64,000 nucleotides of DNA from Nematostella vectensis (taxonomy: Eukaryota; Cnidaria; Anthozoa; Actiniaria; Edwardsiidae), in contig NC_064046.1 in assembly GCF_932526225.1 (NCBI RefSeq), positions 4,092,001 through 4,156,000 of the forward strand. Reading direction: 5' to 3'. The translations under genes and the position numbers were made by a program. Numbering within the stretch: position 1 is the stretch's first letter; every line of letters starts with the position of its first letter. Below are positions 57,301 through 64,000 of this stretch, in pieces. The notes below the pieces were generated by a model. The model was not told the DNA's origin. It did no database searches and was given only the letters and a program-made list of their open reading frames with translations.

Positions 57301-60300
57301 TAACTCCTACACAATGCTCAATAATATTACTTTAAATTTAGTCTAACAATTGCATCATCCCCAGTTCCAAAGAACACCCTTTGACGCGCTACCTGCTGCA
57401 GTACCAATACCTCATATACCAGAAACTTGGACCTCTTGTAAGGGACGACCGCTTCTCTTACCCTGCTAGTGTAACCACACGCCTGGCTGATACATCTGGG
57501 AGGGGTCAAGGAGATGACACAGATGGCCTAGCGGATACACCCGGTACAGGGCAAAGCGGTGATACAGATGGCCTAGCGGATACACCCGGTACAGGGCAAA
57601 GCGGTGATACAGATGGCCTAGCGGATACACCCGGTATAGGGCAAAGCGGTGATACAGATGGCCTAGCGGATACACCCTGTACAGGGCAAAGCGGTGATAC
57701 AGATGGCCTAGCGGATACACCCTGTACAGGGCAAAGCGGTGATACAGATGGCCTAGCGGATACACCCGGTACAGGGCAAAGCGGTGATACAGATGGCCTA
57801 GCGGATACACCCGGTACAGGGCAAAGCGGTGATACAGATGGCCTAGCGGATACACCCGGTACAGGGCAAAGCAATGATACAGATGACCTAGTTGATACAT
57901 CCGGTACAGGGCAAAGTGATGATACAGATGGCCTAGTTGATACATCCGGTACAGGGCAAAGTGATGATACAGATGGCCCAGTTGATACATCCGGTACAGG
58001 GCAAAGTGATGATTCAGATGGCCCAGTTGATACATCCGGTACAGAGCAAAGTGATGATACAGAATGCCCAGTTGATACACCCGATACAGGGCAAGAAAGC
58101 GACACAGAACTCCAAGCTGATACAACCGGTATAAAGCAGAGTATGAATAGATCACTACAGAATGTAAGAACACAGGAGGGGTCTCATGACATTGACAAAA
58201 AATCGGAGTCTGATGAGAGCTCAGGCATTGTTGATAAAGCAGATAAGAATGTCATGTCATTCTCGTCGCTTGAAGGTAAAGAAGAGCTGGATGAGGAATG
58301 TGGTGTTGAGTGGAAACATCAACATTGTCAGGTGATAAATAGCACTAACAATCGCATTGTAAATGATGGTGAGGATGTGGGTTTTGTGGAAGGAGATCAG
58401 GGTGGGACATGCCAAGGAGGAGAGAAACGATTTCATCTCATTGGTGGCGGAGATGTGCTAGAAGAGAAAGAAGTAAATGGAGAAGTTGATCATAAAAACT
58501 ACTTCCTTCCAGAAGGTGCTGAGTTGGAATCCATTTCAAGTGGCAATGAGCATAAAGCAACTAATCATCATGATGATAACGACAGGAATAAGGTAGAAAA
58601 ATTGGTGGAGGAACCAGAATCAGACCAGGACAAATTGGACCGACTTGAAAGTTTTACAGTAGAAACTGAATCAAATCATGATAAAGAATTGATGGAGAAA
58701 CCGGGGTCAGACAAGCTCAACCGGAAGACGAGAGGACAATTAGACAGTTGTAAGAACTCTCAAGATGAAACTGAATTATTTGAGGATATTGGTATGGTGG
58801 AGAAACCGGGCTTAAAAAAATCCACACCGGATGACGAGAGTGCTATTTTGGACGGTTGTGAAAACTTTGCAGAGGAAGTTGTATTTAATGAACATAAGGA
58901 ATCGTTGGATAAATCGAGATTGAATGAATATAATCAGGATGACGAGAGTGGTGACTTGAAAAAATCTGAAGACTTTTCAGATAGGCTACCCTTTAATAAA
59001 AGTACCCATGCAGCGAATGTGGACGATACTTCAGACCGTGGGGCTCATAACCCGCAACTTGAAGATCCCGAAGATGCTGAAGAAAAACGTGGTAAAGCTG
59101 TAAAAACGACGGATGCCAGGTTAACAAAAATTAATAGTCTTGACTTGGATTCGGACTTCCTGGAGCTTGAAGAGGAAATGCTGAAATGGGAAAGCAGTGA
59201 CGATGAAGACCATGATGATGGTAATATTCCAGCTGTTTTTGGTGATGGTGATGGCAGGGAAGGTGAAGAACAGTCATCAAAGAAATGCGCTACAGGTATT
59301 AGCAATAGCGAGTCGACGGCTGAAGATCCTAAGGTTGGTCCAGATTCAACTTCGAGTGAACACAGAGGTAGGGTATGTGATAGCGGTTACTGTGCTGATT
59401 CGAAGGGATTAAGATCCATAGAGTCTAAAAGAATTGAGAAGGAGAATGATGGAAACCACAAGGAGGAGCTGACGCAAGAAGTAAGCCTCGAAGAAACAAG
59501 AAAACAGCTGAAAGATATCTTTGTGGATATTCGCTTCTTTTTAGGTAAGCAAACATAAACTATTGTGTAATATAATGATATAAAACTCGTTTACTATCTG
59601 AGTAAAGTCAGTCACATTGAACACATAATGTCTTGTGATGTAAATTTGCTACTGAACATTTATTTCATAGAAAAGCTGCAAAAGCTACTGATACTAGCCT
59701 ATGAGGAGCTGGATACGCCTACTGGGCATGATCAATGCTACGCCAGCGTGGAGCACCCCTTTTTCCGGCCTCTGTGGCCACTGCTCCTTGCTGTCTTAAG
59801 GTCAGTGCTGAGCAACCAACTTAGGACGAGTCGGTATAGTCATGATCGGAGTTGAAATGTTGATCATATAACTTAAGGATGATTTTGTGTAGTTCAAGAG
59901 TACGTCAGAGGGTTAATACTCATCATTTAACTTTAGGGTACGAGTTTGTATAGTTGGTACCCTCCTGCGCAGAGCTTTCTGTGTCGCACGATATGGAGCA
60001 AAGGGAACTAGCGACACAAAAAGTACTGCGCAGGAGGGTATATAGTTGGAGCAGTATAATATTGAGTCAGAAGTTTCTTCTGACTCAATATTATACTGCT
60101 CCAACTATATACTCTCCTGCGCATAAGTTACTTTAGGGTGAGCTTGTATAGTTTGAGATGGAGTCAGAAGGTATCTTATACATCATATAACTTTGTGATG
60201 GCTTGGTGTATCTCAAGTAAGTTGAAAGATCGATACTCATCAACCGTCTTTGGATTGACTCTGATAAACTGGACATTTCCTTTTTGATAGGCGAGTAAAT

Positions 60301-63159
60301 TACGAGAAGGAAGAGACGCTTGGTTACGTCATGACTAAACACATTCGAGATACTCCCGCAGGAATGAGTGTCACAGAACGCCTCTGCATGCAAGATGAGG
60401 TGAATCATGTTGTCGTGGTGATGTCGCCAATGGTGATGATTGAATGTGCTTGACCATTGTACAACTTCTCGATGGGCCTGATTTATCCGTATTGCGTGTC
60501 TTTCTGATGTTGTGTGACTTTTGGATGTTTTCTTAGATAATATCCATGTTTCGACCCAAATGATATTGCATGACCTACCAGTGTTGTGGTTGTGCAGTGA
60601 CTTGTCAATGTGTGTGATTTTTTGATGTGGCGTGTCTTACTGATGTGGTTCGTAACTTTGTAATGTTGTATGACTTGTCAATGTGTGTGATTTATTGATG
60701 TGGCGTGTCTTACTGATGTGGTTCGTAACTTTGTAATGTTGTATGACTTGTCAATGGGTGTGATTTTTTGATGTGGCGTGTCTTACTGATGTGGTGAGTA
60801 ACTTTGTAATGTTGTATGACTTGTCAATGTGTGTGATTTTTTGATGTGGCGTGTCTTACTGATGTGGTTCGTAACTTTGTAATGTTGTATGACTTGTCAA
60901 TGTGTGTGATTTTTTGATGTGGCGTGTCTTACTGATGTGGTTCGTAACTTTGTAATGTTGGATGGGCCCTTCTTAATGCATATTAGGTTATTTAATGTAA
61001 CACGCGCTATGTAAATAATATCAGTTTGACGTGCTTTGTACAAGTAATCAATTTTGTTCGAAATCAGACCGCGCTGGAAGCCACAGGAAACCACTACCCT
61101 TATCAGCTTGCGGTGGATGAGCTTCACAAGGTGGTCACGTATGTCTGCCCATTGGAGAAACTCGAGTGCTTAGGTAATATACTTGTCTGCTTAGCAGCTG
61201 CTAAGGAGAAGGCGTGCGTGACACTTAAAGCGGCTGCTTGGCAGACCAGTAATATACAAGCACACATAATCAGACTCGCTTGGTGAGCTAAGGTAGGCCA
61301 TAACAAAATATCAAGTTTGAGAAAGCATCTATTTCCATCAACTGACTTGGGAGAGCTATTGGATTAGAACAATAGTGAAAGCTCTTTAATGGAATGTTTT
61401 TGTTCCCAGTTCGCACGTCTAGAAATATCTGTCAGTGTGTTGAGGACTACTGGGAGTGCAAAGGCAAGCCAAGGCACTGCTCTGAGACATCCATGTAAGA
61501 GCCACCTCTTATCCCCCTATGTACACCCTCCCTCTGTCCTCCCCCCAACGCTAATTCCCCTCTCCCCACTTTCATTCCCATTCCCACTTACCCTCCCTCA
61601 CTTTCATTCCCATTCCCATTTACCCTCCTTCACTGTAATTCTCACACCTCACTCACCCTCCCTCGCTTTTATTCTAATCCCCACTCACCCTCCCTCACTT
61701 TCATTCTAATCCCCACTCACCCTTCCTCACTTTCATTCTAATCCCCACTCACCCTCCCTCGCTTCCATTCTAATCCCCACTCACCCTCCCTCAATTTCAT
61801 TCTAATCCCAAATCACCCTCCCTCACTTTTATTCTCATCCCCCACTCACCCTCCCTTACTTTCATTCACTTTCCCCATTCACCCTTCCTCACATTCATTC
61901 ACTTTCCCCACTCACCCTCCCTCACTCTCATTCTAATCCCCACTCACCCTTCCTCACTCTCATTCTAATCCCCACTCACCCTCCCTCACTTTCATTCTAA
62001 TCCCAAATCACCCTCCCTTACTTTCATTCTAATCCCCACTCACCCTCCCTCACTTTCATTCTAATCCCCACTCATCCTTCCTCACAATCATTCTAATCCC
62101 CACTCACCCTCCCTCACTTTCATTCACTTTCCCCACTCACCCTCCCTCAATTTCATTCTAATCCCAAATCACCCTCCCTCACTTTTATTCTCATCCCCCA
62201 CTCACCCTCCCTCACTTTAATTCTAATCCCCACTCACCCTCCCTCACTTTCATTCTAATCCCCACTCACCCTCCCTCACTTTCATTCTAATCCCCACTCA
62301 CCCTCCCTCTCTTTCATTCTAATCCCCACTCACCCTCCCTCACTTCCATTCTAATCCCAAATCACCCTCCCTCACTTTTATTCTCATCCCCTTCTCACCC
62401 TCCCTCACATTCATTCACTTTCCCCACTTACCCTCCCTATCATTCTCAACCCCCACTCACCCTCCCTCACATTTATCCACTTTCCCCTCTCCCATCTCCC
62501 TCTTTCCCCCTCCTCCTTCTCTCCCCACTCTCACACTCGCCCCTCCCATAATACACCTGCATGACAAAACGTTCTAACGGTTTTCCCACTTTCTTGCGGT
62601 TACGACAATCTCCCCATCCTCGCTCTTCCATAAATGAATTCGTCCTACCTCCCCCTGTGTGCGCCCATGCAATCACCATCTTCATTGTTTTGGCGCATTG
62701 CGATCCCACACCTGGGTGTTCTTACGTGTTTCCCGTTTCTCTAGAGGATGCGATGACCTCCTCCCAGTCCTAGGCTACGTGATCGTTCGTAGTGGAATGG
62801 CACAGCTGATATCTGAGTGTCACGCAATGGAAGAGTTTATACCGGAAGGGTGAGTGTCACGCAATAGATGAGTTTATACCGGAAGGGTGTGTCACGCGAT
62901 GGAAGAATTTATACCGGAAGGGTGAGTGTCACTCAATGAAAGAGCTTCTACCGAAAGGGTGAGTGTCACGCAATAAAAAAGAAAGACTGTTAGTGATGGG
63001 ATAGTCTCCTCTTGTTCTTATGCCTTCGTACGGTCTGATGGATGTATCTGATTGGCGTTATATAGGTATCTGATGGGTGAAGAGGGATATTGCCTCACAA
63101 CTCTGCAAACAGCACTTGCCTATCTCATAACCATGGACACGTCTGTGCAAAGAACATAG
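48361..63159 (+). CDS. VPS9D1: VPS9 domain-containing protein 1-like (putative Rab5-family GEF)
   Basis: Seventeen coding exons: 48361-48447, 48531-48603, 51638-51730, 52170-52443, 52620-52670, 52918-53044, 54009-54071, 54533-54585, 55628-55715, 55788-55873, 57365-59544, 59671-59800, 60291-60399, 61068-61173, 61410-61494, 62745-62849, 63066-63159; 1267 residues. Seen: N-terminal helical region ([21 protein letters not shown]), a Ser/Pro-rich linker, a charged coiled coil ([33 protein letters not shown]), [12 protein letters not shown], then one 2.2-kb exon with a tandem repeat and an acidic tract. The VPS9 domain is C-terminal ([27 protein letters not shown] with the conserved Asp, [16 protein letters not shown] with the conserved Tyr). 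Known: VPS9 domains catalyse nucleotide exchange on Rab5-type GTPases. Human VPS9D1 is about 630 residues, so the insert roughly doubles the length. Weakest points: starts of the exons at 54533 and 52620. Confidence 0.92.
48905..50640. repeat. 35-bp minisatellite interrupted by an insertion, VPS9D1 intron 2
   Basis: Units of ctccctagcggaccagccct then atgtgtttcttcagg occur as about four copies at 48905-49045 and about 15 copies at 50098-50640. The two blocks are separated by the element at 49049-50098. Confidence 0.92.
49049..50098. mobile_element. Inverted-repeat element inserted into the 35-bp minisatellite
   Basis: The left end taacctaagtatcaggccct and right end cacctaatactcaggcta are inverted matches. 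A third copy of the end (gcctgatactcaggtta) lies at about 49380-49396, so two nested or adjacent elements are possible. No transposase is seen; ORFs are under 110 codons. Confidence 0.65.
51765..52028. mobile_element. MITE family 2, copy C (VPS9D1 intron 3)
   Basis: Starts tttaaagctgcattgtta. The body matches the other two copies (agaatctattagaatccg, aagaaactttcaattgacac, aagtaaactggtaaa). The right end is rearranged. Confidence 0.75.
53090..53237. mobile_element. hAT-like MITE, copy C (VPS9D1 intron 6)
   Basis: Ends gtacacagct ... agctgcgtac, flanked by a perfect 8-bp direct repeat, tttattcc, at 53082-53089 and 53238-53245. Nearly identical to copy A. Confidence 0.85.
53473..53708. mobile_element. 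Inverted-repeat MITE, VPS9D1 intron 6
   Basis: The left end caggcctgtaccca and right end tgggtacgggcctg are inverted, with aagca directly repeated outside. Related left-end sequence (caggcccgtacacagg) occurs at about 31730. Confidence 0.7.
56020..57265. repeat. ATC-rich higher-order repeat, VPS9D1 intron 10
   Basis: About 1.2 kb of catcatcat tracts inside longer units such as ataattaccatcaacactgt and attctgttatcagagctcat, about 100-130 bp per unit. It ends about 100 bases before the acceptor of the large exon at 57365. Confidence 0.92.
57505..58133 (+). repeat. 45-bp coding minisatellite: 15-residue repeat in VPS9D1
   Basis: About 14 head-to-tail 45-bp units encode a 15-residue motif of the form [15 protein letters not shown] (residues about 378-587). 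The first eight units are nearly identical. Later ones drift to [15 protein letters not shown] and finally lose register. The product is acidic, rich in Asp/Thr/Gly, and likely disordered. Units are whole codons, so copy number can change without a frameshift. Confidence 0.93.
59945..60123. mobile_element. Nested palindrome in VPS9D1 intron 12
   Basis: A perfect 36-bp inverted repeat (60038-60073 and 60077-60112) has a 3-base loop. It extends outward through ctcctgcgca with one mismatch. A further copy of the arm (tagttggtaccctcctgcgc) at 59951-59970 pairs with the middle copy around a gtgtcgc/gcgacac loop. Confidence 0.85.
60590..60960. repeat. 73-bp tandem repeat, about five copies, VPS9D1 intron 13
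   Basis: Units contain tgacttgtcaatgtgtgtga then gatgtggcgtgtcttactga. tgacttgtca starts at about 60598, 60671, 60744, 60817 and 60890, an exact 73-base period. Confidence 0.93.
61505..62470. repeat. About 31-bp pyrimidine-rich minisatellite, VPS9D1 intron 15
   Basis: About 31 units of ccccactcaccctccctcac then tttcattctaat, with caaatcaccc and cactttccc variants. Nearly purine-free on the plus strand. Confidence 0.94.
62815..62985. repeat. 35-37-bp repeat carrying the end and donor of VPS9D1 exon 16
   Basis: Four units of gtgtcacgcaatggaagagt then ttataccggaagggtgag, with a partial fifth. The first is coding ([11 protein letters not shown]) with the true donor at 62850. Donor-like copies lie at about 62887, 62922 and 62959. 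Confidence 0.9.
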
Positions 63160-64000
63160 GAAGGATAGTGGCGCTACAGCTCACGCAAGGCTTGTCACGT
63201 CTGCGCGACGCTTTATTTTTTTTTTGCACAAAGGAGCAAATAAATAAGAACACATTCACCCAGATAACTTTGCCTAGGATTGAGAATTCATTAATTAAAG
63301 CAGCGTTGCTAGCACATAGTCTACTATATTCCTTTCTTGTTTTTTTTTTTCGTTGATCCGAAATATAAGAACTCAATAAGCTTGAATCCCAAAAATGCAC
63401 CCAACGGGTGCTTTTATGTGCGTTTTTTTTGTATTTTAACAAAACAATACGTTATGGTAGCTTATGCAGTTTCACATGAGATCGAATTATGACGTCACAC
63501 GTAGGCGTGATTGTGTGACCAAATTATAATGTATTGTTACTAAGTGATAACTTAGAATAAGATATTTTTTTATCATCAAGAGGGGATATGTAATGACGGC
63601 ATTCATAATAATAAAAAATTACTACAATTCAGGAATGACGTGATATGACTCGTTTATTTTCCCATTTCATACAATTAAATTAACATTTAATCTACAGTAT
63701 CTAACAACGCGTATTTTAACGTTTGTATAGGTATGCACCTAACACTAAAATTTGATTGCTGCTACTTGGGTTCCCTGTGGGACATTGGTGTGTAGTTCCC
63801 GTTTGCAGTAGCCACAGGGAACCCAAGTTCCAGTCACTTGATTTGTGTTGCAATGCATGTTATAATGAGCGAAATTCCTAACGATTAAACGGTCCTGATG
63901 CCAATTGTTATGGTAGCTCAATTCGCATGTTGGAAAATGGATGAATATGATGAAAGTTCTTGAGATCCACAAATACCACTAGTGAATTTGAGATAATGCT
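63160..64000. other. 3' flank of VPS9D1
   Basis: No gene is seen. A perfect 17-bp inverted repeat (acttgggttccctgtgg at 63764-63780 and its complement at 63812-63828) encloses a 31-base loop. The rest is AT-rich. Confidence 0.55.

Noticed and set aside
57466-58173. Long minus-strand ORF of 235 codons
   Set aside because: It is the antisense of the 45-bp coding repeat in VPS9D1; a unit of 15 codons without antisense stops keeps all copies open.

Overview
The window looks like nuclear DNA from an early-branching animal. An anthozoan cnidarian such as a sea anemone fits best, but that is inference from gene content and intron style, not from a species-specific marker. All five genes are intron-rich (6 to 17 coding exons) with GT-AG introns. 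The gaps between exons are full of minisatellites, short inverted-repeat elements and a few non-autonomous DNA transposons. I rebuilt each gene by hand, joining open reading segments at splice sites and requiring reading phase to agree at every junction. Each of the five models sums to a multiple of three and runs from ATG to stop.

Layout: (1) 846-12787, plus: a 1836-residue STAND-type NTPase of the NWD1/NWD2 family, with an N-terminal extension, a DUF4062-like module, a NACHT NTPase and a WD40 C-terminal half. (2) 16124-20948, plus: purine nucleoside phosphorylase (295 residues), with a second phase-compatible first exon at 15279-15304. (3) 30386-22620, minus: an SLC35C2-type nucleotide-sugar transporter (360 residues). 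(4) 48006-35171, minus: Acinus (899 residues: SAP, Gln-rich, acidic, RRM, RNPS1/SAP18-binding motif, RS tail). (5) 48361-63159, plus: VPS9D1-like protein (1267 residues), about twice the usual length because of an acidic insert carrying a 15-residue tandem repeat. Acinus and VPS9D1 are head to head with 354 bases between their start codons, which suggests a shared promoter. The genes have unrelated roles (innate-type sensor, purine salvage, Golgi transport, splicing/exon junction complex, Rab GEF), so no operon or pathway is implied.

The most unusual signal is that many minisatellites are not placed at random in introns. They start in the last bases of an exon, or at its splice site, and carry copies of the splice donor or acceptor. 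I see clear or probable cases in all five genes: NWD exons 5, 6, 8 and 9 plus the stop-codon region; PNP exon 3; SLC35C2 exon 9; Acinus exon 6; VPS9D1 exon 16. Some repeat units are multiples of three, so read-through adds in-frame residues (Acinus 63 bp, NWD exon 8 about 18 bp). Elsewhere the window holds a hAT-like MITE in three copies (two with perfect 8-bp target duplications), a second MITE family in three copies, several single inverted-repeat elements, a nested near-perfect palindrome at about 60.0 kb and a 1.7-kb minisatellite at 32.5-34.2 kb.
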